Shown here: piece after piece, positions 1 to 6,809 of the stretch | Numbering within the stretch: the stretch's first letter is position 1 | How the letters are laid out: each line of letters starts with the position of its first letter | From: CAIUKX01 sp964580965 | GTDB taxonomy: Bacteria; Bacteroidota; Bacteroidia; Flavobacteriales_D; Crocinitomicaceae | Length of the DNA stretch: 17,891 nucleotides | NCBI GenBank assembly: GCA_964580965.1 | Contig: CAZOLZ010000044.1 | Span: 1 to 17,891 of the forward strand | Reading direction: 5' to 3' | The notes under the pieces: generated by a model | Database searches by the model: none | What the model was told of the DNA's origin: nothing | The model's input: only the letters and a program-made list of their open reading frames with translations | Made by a program: the position numbers and the translations under genes

Positions 1-149
1 TTCTAGTCAAACCTTTTCAATCTTATCAACATTGAAGTAAAGATATTCACAGCTTCTATGTGCTAATTTGTCGATAAATATTAATAACTCAACAACTAAC
101 TGATAGAAAAGGAGTTTAAGAACGAGTTACTAAATTTACATAAGTTTAA

Positions 150-157
150 TACCTTTG
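150..157 (+). promoter_or_regulatory. Candidate -7 promoter element for comF operon
   Basis: TACCTTTG fits the Bacteroidota -7 consensus TAnnTTTG and lies about 48 bases before the comF-like start codon. The expected TTG of the -33 element is poor: only TTA at 127-129, 20 bases upstream. Transcription would start near 162-165. This is motif matching only. Confidence 0.35.
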
Positions 158-204
158 TCAAGAAAAAAAATTCCTTGTTTTAAACATTAAAATGTTAAAA
201 GAAA

Positions 205-942
205 ATGAACCCTAATGCCACACTAACATTCCTCAAAAAAATCACAAAAAAAACACAATATTTGCCCTCAGAATTAATTCATTTAATCTATCCTGAGCAT
301 TGTCAGATTTGTGATTGTGAACTGTCAAAATACCAGAAAAAAATTTGTTCTTTTTGCTTCGGTGAACTGCCTTTTACAAATTTTGAAAGTTACAAAGAGT
401 CAACTTCACTTGAAGAACTTTTTTGGGGGAGGTGTAAAATCCAACATAGTTTTGCTTTACTCTATTTCGAAAAAGGCAAAACTACTCAACAACTTTTACA
501 TGAATTAAAATACAACGACAAACCCTTACTAGGTGAAATATTGGGTGAAATAATAGGAAAAAAACTATTTAATTCTGATAAATGGAAAGAAATAGACGTA
601 CTTATACCTGTACCTATCCATCACTTAAAAGCCTACAAAAGAGGTTATAATCAAAGTGAAAAAATTGCAAGCGGTATAAGTAAAACCCTTAATATCCCAG
701 TAAAGACTGGGTTTTTAAAAAAACATATTAACACTAAAAGTCAGACCAAAAACAACAAAATATCACGATGGGAAAATGTTAAAGACACCTTTTATATCAA
801 TAAAATAGAACGATACAAACACATTGCGTTAATTGATGATGTAATAACTACTGGATCAACTTTAGAAACAATTGTTAATGATATTCACAAAAAATATCCC
901 GACATTCGTATTAGTATAATTTCATTAGCACTTACAAAATGA
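205..942 (+). CDS. ComF family phosphoribosyltransferase
   Basis: This 245-residue protein has the ComF layout. An N-terminal four-cysteine zinc site is formed by C33, C36, C48 and C51 (two CxxC pairs). A type I phosphoribosyltransferase domain follows. It contains the family motif VPIHHLKAYKRGYNQSE and the PRPP-binding loop IALIDDVITTGSTLE at about residues 207-221, with the paired Asp at 211-212. ComF proteins are cytosolic and linked to natural DNA uptake in several bacteria, probably after DNA entry; their exact reaction is unsettled. The start at 205 is the first in-frame ATG and gives a full N-terminus; an ATG at 192 is out of frame. The stop overlaps the next gene's start (ATGA), so the two are probably translationally coupled. 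Family assignment is firm; a competence role here is inference, since no other com gene is in view. Confidence 0.9.
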   Translation: MNPNATLTFLKKITKKTQYLPSELIHLIYPEHCQICDCELSKYQKKICSFCFGELPFTNFESYKESTSLEELFWGRCKIQHSFALLYFEKGKTTQQLLHELKYNDKPLLGEILGEIIGKKLFNSDKWKEIDVLIPVPIHHLKAYKRGYNQSEKIASGISKTLNIPVKTGFLKKHINTKSQTKNNKISRWENVKDTFYINKIERYKHIALIDDVITTGSTLETIVNDIHKKYPDIRISIISLALTK

Positions 943-1991
943 GTTCAAACAAAATTTTAGTTATTGGAGGAGGAATATCTGGCGTGTCATTAGCAGCTCA
1001 TTTTTGCAAAGAAAATCAAAATGTTACACTAATTGATAATCAAATTAATCATAGCAGTTTAATTGCTGCAGGACAAATCAACCCTCTAGTATTTAGAAGA
1101 ATGAATAAATCGTGGCGAGTTGATGAATTTATTCCTTATTGTAAACAATTTTATGCTGAACTTGAACAATACTCACATTCAAAAATATATCATCCTTTAA
1201 TCATAAGAAGACTTTTTTCGTCTGAAGAAGAAAAAGAAATGTGGGTTGAAAAACAAGCTTCTGAAGCATTTTACAACTATATGGAAGTCATCAATGAAGA
1301 AGATGAAAACTATAATCATGCCTTTAATGAATTCGGAAGTGGAAGAGTAAAAAATGCTTCTTACATAGACGCTTCAGCATTTTTATCTGCATGTAAGCAA
1401 TTCATCACAGAAAATAAGGGTCAAATCAAATATGAACAATTCGATTATAATTCATTCAATCCTGAAAGCAATACTTATAAAGGTGAAAAATTTAAACATG
1501 TTGTTTTTTGTGAAGGCTATTTGAATCAAAAAAATCCTTGGTTTAACTATTTACCCGTCAGAACAACAAAAGGAGAAATATTAACAATCAATTCAGAAAA
1601 TCTCAATAATGATGAGGGGTTGAACCGTAAATGCTTTATTATACCTGTTGGAGGTCATGCCTTCAGAGTTGGAGCAACTTATGTCTGGAAAACAGATGAT
1701 TTAACACTAACAACAGAAGGTAAAAATGAATTAATTGAAAAATTTGAAAAATTAAGTTCATATCCCTATGAAATTATTGATCATAAAGCTGGTATCAGAC
1801 CTACAACTCCAGATAGAAGACCTATTATCGGAAGTCATCCCAATAATGAAAACATGTTTATTTTTAATGGATTAGGAAGTAAAGGGTATATGACTGCTCC
1901 ATTATTGGCAAAAGAATTTGTTGATCATATTCTTTATCACAAACCATTGGACAAAGAAGTGCAAATAGGACGTTTTAAAAATAAAAAATAA
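939..1991 (+). CDS. FAD-dependent oxidoreductase, DAO (D-amino acid oxidase-like) family
   Basis: This is a 350-residue soluble flavoprotein. The N-terminus is a Rossmann dinucleotide-binding motif, ILVIGGGISGVSLA, with G10, G12 and G15 in GxGxxG spacing. The C-terminal part carries AGIRPTTPDRRPIIG followed by NGLGSKGYMTAPLLA, the FAD-contacting end typical of the DAO family (glycine oxidase, DadA, the MnmC oxidase domain). The substrate is presumably an amine or amino acid oxidised through FAD, but nothing visible fixes which one. It lacks the methyltransferase half of MnmC, so that identity is not supported. The ATG overlaps the comF stop by four bases. Its TAA directly abuts the stop of the converging rfaE2 gene with no base between. 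The family call is strong and the specificity unknown. Confidence 0.85.
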   Translation: MSSNKILVIGGGISGVSLAAHFCKENQNVTLIDNQINHSSLIAAGQINPLVFRRMNKSWRVDEFIPYCKQFYAELEQYSHSKIYHPLIIRRLFSSEEEKEMWVEKQASEAFYNYMEVINEEDENYNHAFNEFGSGRVKNASYIDASAFLSACKQFITENKGQIKYEQFDYNSFNPESNTYKGEKFKHVVFCEGYLNQKNPWFNYLPVRTTKGEILTINSENLNNDEGLNRKCFIIPVGGHAFRVGATYVWKTDDLTLTTEGKNELIEKFEKLSSYPYEIIDHKAGIRPTTPDRRPIIGSHPNNENMFIFNGLGSKGYMTAPLLAKEFVDHILYHKPLDKEVQIGRFKNKK

Positions 1992-2507
1992 TTAGTTTTT
2001 AAGCTGATTTACGATCTTTGTTGTTGAAAATCCTTCTACGATGTCAATTACTTTCACTTCTCCACCATTATTCCGAACAATATCAGAGCCAACAATATAC
2101 TTCTTTGAAGTCGTATCTCCCTCGTTAGGATCATAATCCGCTCCTTTAACCAAGACGTCTGGTTTAAGAAATTTTATAATATCATAAGGTGTCTGTTCTT
2201 CAAATAAGATTACCATATCCACAAAACCTAAAGACGCTATTACTTGTAACCTTGCATCTTCTTTATTTATTGGGCGTTCATCTCCTTTTCCTTGTTGCTT
2301 TACCGATGCATCAGTATTTAATGCAATAACTAATCGATCACCTAAATCAGCTGCTTTTGCTAAATAAGTTACATGACCTTTATGTAAAATATCAAAACAA
2401 CCATTTGTAAAAACTACTTTTTGCCCCATTAATTTCCAAGCCTCAATTTTCATTAAAGCATCTTCGTGTGAACAAATTTTTGAATAAATATAATTAATTC
2501 GACTCAT
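1992..2507 (-). CDS. rfaE2: D-glycero-beta-D-manno-heptose 1-phosphate adenylyltransferase (RfaE2/HldE C-terminal type)
   Basis: This stand-alone nucleotidyltransferase transfers AMP from ATP to heptose-1-phosphate, a step towards ADP-heptose for the LPS inner core. The cytidylyltransferase-like fold shows in NGCFDILHKGH (residues 35-45) with the HxGH ATP-binding signature at 42-45. GDERPINKEDAR and DVLVKGADY follow, and GFSTTKIV near residues 159-166 is the usual C-terminal element. There is no kinase (HldE N-terminal) domain, so the kinase must be encoded elsewhere. The longest frame starts with TTG at 2519; the ATG at 2507 is preferred, giving 171 residues with a normal N-terminus. The start lies inside the end of the flippase gene (14-base overlap), so translation is probably coupled. 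It is the last gene of the panD operon. Confidence 0.88.
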   Translation of the reverse strand: MSRINYIYSKICSHEDALMKIEAWKLMGQKVVFTNGCFDILHKGHVTYLAKAADLGDRLVIALNTDASVKQQGKGDERPINKEDARLQVIASLGFVDMVILFEEQTPYDIIKFLKPDVLVKGADYDPNEGDTTSKKYIVGSDIVRNNGGEVKVIDIVEGFSTTKIVNQLKN

Positions 2508-3528
2508 CTGTTTTTTCAAAATTATTAGGTAAAAGTGCTAAAGAAATCAAGCCCAAAATTATCATTAATACCGTTTGTGACAACCAAATTATCCATCCTA
2601 ATGCTGTTCCTATTGCTAATGCTTGTTCTGGATAATCTCCTTTGATATAAAAAGCTACTACCAAGCCAACTAAAATAGGATAAGTACCAATTCCTCCATT
2701 AGTTAATATAATACCTAAAGACCCTGCAATAAAGCCCAATAAACAACCTTTAAAAGGGAAATCTACTGTTTCTTCTAATGAGAAAAATGGAAAAACAAAC
2801 ATTAAAATGTAAGCAAACCATATAATAAGAGTGTGTAAAATATATTTTGACGGTGATTTAACTTTAAAGATTGATATCAAACCAGCGAAAACATTCTTTA
2901 CAAATTCTATTACCTTTATTCGGAACTTTTTATACTTAAAAAAAATGATTAAACCTGAAATTAAGAATACCCCCCCTGTAAACAATAAAATAGACTTTAA
3001 AGAGAAATCACCTGTTGTTTCTAGGCTATCAGTTGACTTAAAATCAAATGTCTGAACTTCATTTAACAGTATAAAAAAATCATCATAAGCTAAAAAGGCT
3101 GTAAATAAACCTATACCAGCTAATACGATAAAGTCGATTGCCCTTTCAGCTACAATTGTTCCAAAAGAAGTTCCAAACGGAACACCTTCTGACTTATACA
3201 GCATTCCTGCTCGTGACGCTTCTCCTGCTCTAGGAATTGTGAAATTGATTAAATAACCAATCATAATTGCATGATATCGATTCCAGAATTTTGTTTGATG
3301 ACCAATGGGTTCAAGCGCTAAACTCCATCGATATGCTCTTGAAAACAATGCGATTACACTAAATAAAAGTGCAAAAACAATCCAAAAATAATTCGCTTCT
3401 CTTAACTTATCATAGAATGTATCTAAATCTTGAGCAGATAAATTGGAAAATGAATGCCATACTAAATAAACACCTAATGCTAATGGTAAAATTGTTTTAA
3501 CAAATTTAATTAGGTATTTCTTGAGCAT
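2494..3528 (-). CDS. Flippase-like integral membrane protein (lysylphosphatidylglycerol synthase TM region, YbhN/UPF0104 family)
   Basis: A 344-residue polytopic inner-membrane protein. Hydrophobic segments recur along its length: around residues 13-24, 48-63, 85-97, 130-147, 180-197, and several in the last third. The family-defining stretch GYLINFTIPRAGEASRAGML is at 91-110, and FGTIVAERAIDF follows. This matches the membrane (flippase) portion of MprF-like proteins (PF03706). The soluble aminoacyl-transferase domain of MprF is absent, so it should not aminoacylate lipid; transport of a lipid or lipid-linked substrate is a family-level guess. The gene starts two bases after panD and overlaps rfaE2, so it sits mid-operon. 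Co-transcription with an LPS heptose gene fits an envelope role, but this is inference. Confidence 0.85.
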   Translation of the reverse strand: MLKKYLIKFVKTILPLALGVYLVWHSFSNLSAQDLDTFYDKLREANYFWIVFALLFSVIALFSRAYRWSLALEPIGHQTKFWNRYHAIMIGYLINFTIPRAGEASRAGMLYKSEGVPFGTSFGTIVAERAIDFIVLAGIGLFTAFLAYDDFFILLNEVQTFDFKSTDSLETTGDFSLKSILLFTGGVFLISGLIIFFKYKKFRIKVIEFVKNVFAGLISIFKVKSPSKYILHTLIIWFAYILMFVFPFFSLEETVDFPFKGCLLGFIAGSLGIILTNGGIGTYPILVGLVVAFYIKGDYPEQALAIGTALGWIIWLSQTVLMIILGLISLALLPNNFEKTDESN

Positions 3529-3530
3529 TA

Positions 3531-3881
3531 CTAATCGATAAGGTTCGTTTCTTCGTTTGGAAAAATTAAATTCGGCTTAAATGTTTTAGCTTCCTCAAAA
3601 TCCATATATCCATAACCGATAATGATAATCACATCTCCTTTGGCTACTCTTCTAGCTGCAGGTCCGTTTAAACATATTGTACCAGATTGACGATCACCTT
3701 TGATGACATACGTTTCAAAACGTTCACCATTATTAACATTTACGATTTGTACACGCTCACCTTCAATAATATTAGAAGCGTCCATTAAATCTTCGTCTAT
3801 CGTGATACTTCCGATATAATTTAAATCAGCTTGTGTAACTTTTACACGGTGAATTTTGGATTTTACTACCTGAATTAACAT
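3531..3881 (-). CDS. panD: Aspartate 1-decarboxylase (pyruvoyl-dependent)
   Basis: PanD decarboxylates L-aspartate to beta-alanine, which PanC joins to pantoate in pantothenate (CoA) synthesis. The 116-residue proenzyme has all the expected landmarks. The self-cleavage site is Gly24-Ser25 (YIGSITID); Ser25 becomes the pyruvoyl group. Lys9, Arg54 and Tyr58 occupy their usual places, and NGPAAR at 72-77 supplies the conserved Asn72. The length is normal. It is the first gene of a three-gene operon with the flippase-like protein (2-base gap) and rfaE2. A terminator for the rplY gene lies just upstream (3942-3969), so panD needs its own promoter, for which 3901-3908 is a candidate. The partner gene panC is at 10928, not adjacent. 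Confidence 0.96.
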   Translation of the reverse strand: MLIQVVKSKIHRVKVTQADLNYIGSITIDEDLMDASNIIEGERVQIVNVNNGERFETYVIKGDRQSGTICLNGPAARRVAKGDVIIIIGYGYMDFEEAKTFKPNLIFPNEETNLID

Positions 3882-3900
3882 CTTAAAAATAATCTTGATG

Positions 3901-3908
3901 CAAAAATA
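3901..3908 (-). promoter_or_regulatory. panD: Candidate -7 promoter element for panD operon
   Basis: Read on the minus strand this is TATTTTTG, matching TAnnTTTG. It sits between the rplY terminator and the panD ATG, the only space available for a promoter. No good TTG -33 element is found at the usual distance. The predicted start is about 14-16 bases before the ATG, so the leader would be short. Confidence 0.4.
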
Positions 3909-3941
3909 ATTATAAATCTATTTAATATTGGATTATTATTT

Positions 3942-3969
3942 CAAAAAAAAAGCCGACCTAAGTCGGCTT
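3942..3969 (-). terminator. Intrinsic terminator downstream of rplY
   Basis: On the minus strand a perfect stem pairs 3962-3968 with 3951-3957 (AGCCGAC complementary to GTCGGCT). The loop is four bases, and a run of about nine T residues follows. It begins about 20 bases after the rplY stop and cleanly separates the prs-rplY transcript from the panD operon. Confidence 0.9.
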
Positions 3970-3989
3970 CTTCATTAAAAAAATGAATC

Positions 3990-4583
3990 TTATGCTTCTG
4001 CTTCTGCTTCTGCTTCCTCTTCTTCTTCTGGCTTAACAGCACCACGCGCCATTCTTACACCAACTACAACAGATGCTTGAGGCTCAAGAATTGTTAATCC
4101 TGGAATTTCAACAGATTTAACACGAATAGAATCACCAATCTTTAAATCAGAAATATCTAATGTGATAGCTTCTGGTAAATCTTTTGGTAAACCTACGACA
4201 TTTAACATTCTGTAAGATTGTAACAATTTACCTCCGGCCATTACACCTCTTGCAGATCCTGTCAATCTAACTGGTAAGGCAACTCTTACAGGCTTGTTAT
4301 CATCTAACTCTAAAAAGTCAACATGTTGGATTTTTCCTGTTAATGGATGTTGTTGTAATTCACGAACAACAGCATTTGCTTTTTTTCCTTCAACTTCTAA
4401 CTCAAATTGATAAACTTCTGGAGAAAAAATTAATTTCTCTAATTCTACATTCTTTACAGAAAAGTGAGTTTGCTCACCTGATCCATAAATTACGCACGGT
4501 ACCTGCCCATTTTTTCTCAGTTGTGCAGCGTCCTTTTTCCCTACGTTCGTTCTTGTCGAACCGCTCAATTGTGCAACTTTCAT
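3990..4583 (-). CDS. rplY: 50S ribosomal protein L25, general stress protein Ctc/TL5 type
   Basis: This 197-residue protein is the two-domain (TL5/Ctc) form of L25. The N-terminal 5S-rRNA-binding beta-barrel opens with VAQLSGSTRTNVGKKDA and includes GQVPCVIYG. The C-terminal TL5 domain contains HVDFLELDDNKPVRVALPV and the ARGVMAGGKL region. It stabilises 5S rRNA in the large subunit. The last dozen residues are an acidic, low-complexity tail of Glu and Ala encoded by a short tandem repeat (3994-4029), as in many Bacteroidota homologues. It lies 13 bases after prs, so the two are co-transcribed, with the strong terminator at 3942-3969 at the end. A prs-rplY pair is common in bacteria. Confidence 0.95.
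   Translation of the reverse strand: MKVAQLSGSTRTNVGKKDAAQLRKNGQVPCVIYGSGEQTHFSVKNVELEKLIFSPEVYQFELEVEGKKANAVVRELQQHPLTGKIQHVDFLELDDNKPVRVALPVRLTGSARGVMAGGKLLQSYRMLNVVGLPKDLPEAITLDISDLKIGDSIRVKSVEIPGLTILEPQASVVVGVRMARGAVKPEEEEEAEAEAEA
3994..4029. repeat. Low-complexity tandem repeat in the 3' end of rplY
   Basis: Three exact GCTTCT units (3994-4011) plus a fourth with one change (GCTTCC, to 4017) are followed by a CTT-rich run. On the coding strand this gives the Glu-rich then Glu-Ala alternating acidic tail of L25. All units keep the reading frame, so gain or loss of hexamers would only alter tail length. Confidence 0.75.
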
Positions 4584-4596
4584 TTGTTTGTTTTTA

Positions 4597-5532
4597 TTAT
4601 GAAATTATAAAATGTGAACTAATTGATTCGTTGCTGATTAATCTTTTAATTACATCAGCAAATAAATTTGAAACCGTTATTACTCTAATTTTTGAGCTTT
4701 CTTGTTTCAATGGTATTGTATCTGTTACGATTAATTCTGTTAAACTTGAATTTTCTATTCTCTCGTATGCTGGACCAGATAATACAGCGTGAGTACAAAA
4801 AGCACGAACACTTTTAGCTCCTTTAGCCATGAATAAATCAGCAGCTTTCGTTAATGTCCCAGCGGTATCACACATGTCATCAACCAACAACACATCCTTC
4901 CCTTCAACATCACCAATAACCGTCATTTCAGCTACTTCATTTGCTTTCTTTCTCGACTTGTGACATAACGCCAAACCAATGTCTAATTTCTTAGCATACG
5001 AATTAGCACGTTTTGCACCACCAGCATCAGGTGCTGCCATGATTAAATTCCCTGTATTTAATTTTTCCATTTCTGGAAAGAAAATAGTTGAACCATACAA
5101 ATGATCAACTGGAACTTCAAAGAAACCTTGAATTTGATCTGCATGTAAATCCATAGTCATTACACGATCAACTCCGGCTGCCATCAACATGTTAGCTACT
5201 AACTTTGCTCCAATTGCAACTCTTGGCTTATCTTTTCTATCTTGTCTTGCATAACCAAAATAAGGAATTACAGTAATAATTTTTCTAGCAGATGCTCTTC
5301 TTGCTGCATCAACCAAAAGTAAAAGTTCAAATAAATTGTCAGATGGTGGCATAGTAGATTGAACAATAAAGACATCTTGTCCCCTAACGGTCTCTTCAAA
5401 TGAAGGTTGAAATTCACCATCACTAAAATCAGAAACAATCACATTTCCAAGATCTACTCCATAGTTTAAAGCAATCTTGTCTGCTAAACTTTTAGTAGCT
5501 CTACCTGAAAATATTTTTACACCGTAAGACAT
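4597..5532 (-). CDS. prs: Ribose-phosphate pyrophosphokinase (PRPP synthetase)
   Basis: Prs transfers pyrophosphate from ATP to ribose-5-phosphate, making PRPP for purine, pyrimidine, NAD, histidine and tryptophan synthesis. The 311-residue form used here begins MSYGVKIFSGRATKSLADKI, the usual N-terminus. PYFGYARQDRK at 90-100 is the ATP-binding/flexible loop, MDLHADQIQGFF (128-138) holds the conserved His130, and LVDDMCDTAGT (216-226) is the PRPP-binding loop. A longer frame would start with TTG at 5598 and add 22 residues not typical of the family; the ATG at 5532 also fits a promoter element at 5553-5560. It heads an operon with rplY and is divergent from the 119-residue gene at 5720. Confidence 0.96.
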   Translation of the reverse strand: MSYGVKIFSGRATKSLADKIALNYGVDLGNVIVSDFSDGEFQPSFEETVRGQDVFIVQSTMPPSDNLFELLLLVDAARRASARKIITVIPYFGYARQDRKDKPRVAIGAKLVANMLMAAGVDRVMTMDLHADQIQGFFEVPVDHLYGSTIFFPEMEKLNTGNLIMAAPDAGGAKRANSYAKKLDIGLALCHKSRKKANEVAEMTVIGDVEGKDVLLVDDMCDTAGTLTKAADLFMAKGAKSVRAFCTHAVLSGPAYERIENSSLTELIVTDTIPLKQESSKIRVITVSNLFADVIKRLISNESISSHFIIS

Positions 5533-5552
5533 AACTATTACTTTTGAAGGGG

Positions 5553-5560
5553 CAAAGTTA
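5553..5560 (-). promoter_or_regulatory. prs: Candidate -7 promoter element for prs-rplY
   Basis: On the minus strand this reads TAACTTTG, an exact TAnnTTTG match. It lies 20 bases before the prs ATG, implying a leader of roughly 14 bases. No TTG is at the ideal -33 spacing (nearest at 5590-5592, 29 bases away). If real, it puts the alternative TTG start at 5598 upstream of transcription. Confidence 0.4.
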
Positions 5561-5655
5561 TCAAATTTTATTGTACTAATTCCATTTATCAACAACAAAT
5601 GTTGAAATCTCGAAAGGATTTTATGTTTTTTCTATCAAATCTCGTTCAAGTTGAT

Positions 5656-5663
5656 TACATTTG
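5656..5663 (+). promoter_or_regulatory. Candidate -7 promoter element for the 119-residue gene
   Basis: TACATTTG matches TAnnTTTG and is 56 bases upstream of the ATG at 5720, giving a leader of about 50 bases. The -33 region lacks a clear TTG. Another match (TACTTTTG, 5539-5546) lies further upstream within the prs promoter region and is less convincing. Confidence 0.35.
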
Positions 5664-5719
5664 CACGGCTTCCTTGTTAAAGGCAAAGTTTAAGACACTT
5701 ATTTAATTTATCATATTTT

Positions 5720-6079
5720 ATGAAAACAATTGCTGGAAATAAACAACTAGAACAAATCATCGCTAAGGTTGAAAAGGATAGTATTTTAGCTGATGGTTTA
5801 ATTGATGACCTCAAGTCGTTAAGAGAAATTGCTTTGAAAGAAGAAGATCCATTAGTTGTTAAAGTTCTTCGTTTAACTTATGAATTCCTTGAAGAAAACA
5901 AAGCTTTTGATGTTCAAGGTCAATTTGATGAGGATGATGAAGGAAATGAATACCCAATCGAAATTGAAGATCAAGAGAATTTAGTTTATTTATTGAATCT
6001 CTTAACTAATGCAGAACACAAAATTAATCGTGAAGAAATTAAAGACTACCGTACTGCATTAAAAATGGAATTATATTAG
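5720..6079 (+). CDS. Conserved-looking hypothetical protein, acidic, 119 residues
   Basis: I do not recognise this protein. It is soluble by inspection, with no signal peptide or membrane segment. The first ~60 residues look helical and charged. Residues ~67-82 are strongly acidic (GQFDEDDEGNEYPIEIEDQE), and the C-terminal third (NLVYLLNLLTNAEHKINREE) looks helical again. No cysteine and no obvious catalytic motif is present. It is very likely a real gene: the ATG is clear, codon use matches its neighbours, a -7 element lies upstream, and an 11-bp-stem terminator follows 23 bases after its stop. It is divergent from prs and upstream of miaE but has its own terminator, so it is probably a monocistronic unit. 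Its function is unknown. Confidence 0.8.
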   Translation: MKTIAGNKQLEQIIAKVEKDSILADGLIDDLKSLREIALKEEDPLVVKVLRLTYEFLEENKAFDVQGQFDEDDEGNEYPIEIEDQENLVYLLNLLTNAEHKINREEIKDYRTALKMELY

Positions 6080-6102
6080 ACTTTTTAAAATCTAATTTTA
6101 AT

Positions 6103-6132
6103 AAAGGGAAAATGCTATTTTCCCTTTTTTTA
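6103..6132 (+). terminator. Intrinsic terminator after the 119-residue gene
   Basis: An 11-bp perfect stem pairs 6103-6113 with 6117-6127 (AAAGGGAAAAT with ATTTTCCCTTT) around a 3-base loop and runs into a T tract. It ends only about 13 bases before the miaE ATG, so miaE is either read by leak-through or has a promoter overlapping this structure. Confidence 0.85.
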
Positions 6133-6145
6133 TATCTTATTGATT

Positions 6146-6727
6146 ATGTTAGGATTAAAATTACCGACAGACCCTCGTTGGGCAAAATTATGCGAAACGA
6201 ATTTAGAGGAGGTTTTAACTGATCACGCATGGTGTGAACAAAAAGCTGCAACCAACTGCATTAATCTCATCATTAATAACTCTGAGAAGCCTGAATTAGT
6301 TTCTAAGATGCTTGAAATTGCTCAAGAAGAAGTTGAACATTTTAAAATGGTACATGATATCATTTTAAAACGTGGTTATGAATTTGGAAGAGAACGAAAA
6401 GACGATTACGTTAATAAATTGGTAAAATTCATGCGTAAAGGTTCTTCAAGAGAACAATCATTAATAGACCGTTTACTTTTTGCAGCCTTAATCGAAGCTA
6501 GAAGTTGTGAACGTTTTAAAGTACTTTCCGACACAATACAAGATGAAGAATTAGCTAAATTTTATTTTGACTTGATGGTTAGCGAAGCCAATCATTACAC
6601 TGTGTTTTTAAAGTTTGCAAAACAATACGCAGAAACAGTTGATGTGGATAAGCGATGGAAGGAATGGTTAGCGTATGAAGCTGAAATTATTCAAAGCTTC
6701 GGTAAAGATGAGTCGATACATGGTTAA
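6146..6727 (+). CDS. miaE: tRNA-(ms2io6A) hydroxylase, MiaE-like
   Basis: MiaE is a ferritin-like, non-haem diiron monooxygenase that hydroxylates the isopentenyl group of ms2i6A at position 37 of tRNAs reading UNN codons. The 193-residue protein begins MLGLKLPTDPRW, as in Bacteroidota homologues. Two ExxH diiron motifs are visible, E62-V-E-H65 and E147-A-N-H150, together with E31 (HAWCEQKAATN) and E117 (EARSCERF) as the further carboxylate ligands. A frame from TTG at 6140 would add two residues; the ATG at 6146 is preferred. The gene sits directly downstream of a terminator and is itself closed by the bidirectional terminator at 6757-6789. The family call is firm; the exact modified base is inferred from the family. 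Confidence 0.9.
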   Translation: MLGLKLPTDPRWAKLCETNLEEVLTDHAWCEQKAATNCINLIINNSEKPELVSKMLEIAQEEVEHFKMVHDIILKRGYEFGRERKDDYVNKLVKFMRKGSSREQSLIDRLLFAALIEARSCERFKVLSDTIQDEELAKFYFDLMVSEANHYTVFLKFAKQYAETVDVDKRWKEWLAYEAEIIQSFGKDESIHG

Positions 6728-6756
6728 TTGATTACTAAATTGTAATTAAACTAATT

Positions 6757-6789
6757 AAAAAGGCGATTTCAAATGAAATCGCCTTTTTT
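6757..6789. terminator. Bidirectional intrinsic terminator between miaE and glmS
   Basis: A 14-bp perfect inverted repeat (6757-6770 with 6775-6788, core GGCGATTTC/GAAATCGCC) has a four-base AAAT loop and is flanked by A and T runs. Either strand therefore gives a hairpin followed by T residues. It lies between the convergent miaE (+) and glmS (-) stops and probably serves both. Confidence 0.92.
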
Positions 6790-6809
6790 GTATTAATACT
6801 TATTAACTA

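Noticed and set aside
1..40. Possible 3' end of an upstream gene
   Set aside because: All three + frames close by base 40 and give at most a dozen uninformative residues; nothing can be assigned.
939..1991. MnmC (tRNA 5-methylaminomethyl-2-thiouridine biosynthesis)
   Set aside because: It resembles the FAD half, but the methyltransferase half is absent and no MnmC-specific feature could be confirmed.
2508..2519. TTG start giving four extra residues to rfaE2
   Set aside because: The ATG at 2507 gives a normal family N-terminus; the extension adds only MKKQ.
2494..3528. Full MprF (lysylphosphatidylglycerol synthase)
   Set aside because: Only the membrane part is present; the cytosolic aminoacyl-transferase domain is missing, so lipid lysylation is not supported.
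4343..4792. 149-codon open frame on the + strand across rplY and prs
   Set aside because: It runs antisense to two well-supported genes, has no family features and begins inside rplY; it is a shadow frame.
5533..5598. TTG-initiated 22-residue extension of prs
   Set aside because: It is not part of the normal Prs N-terminus, and a TAnnTTTG promoter element falls inside it.
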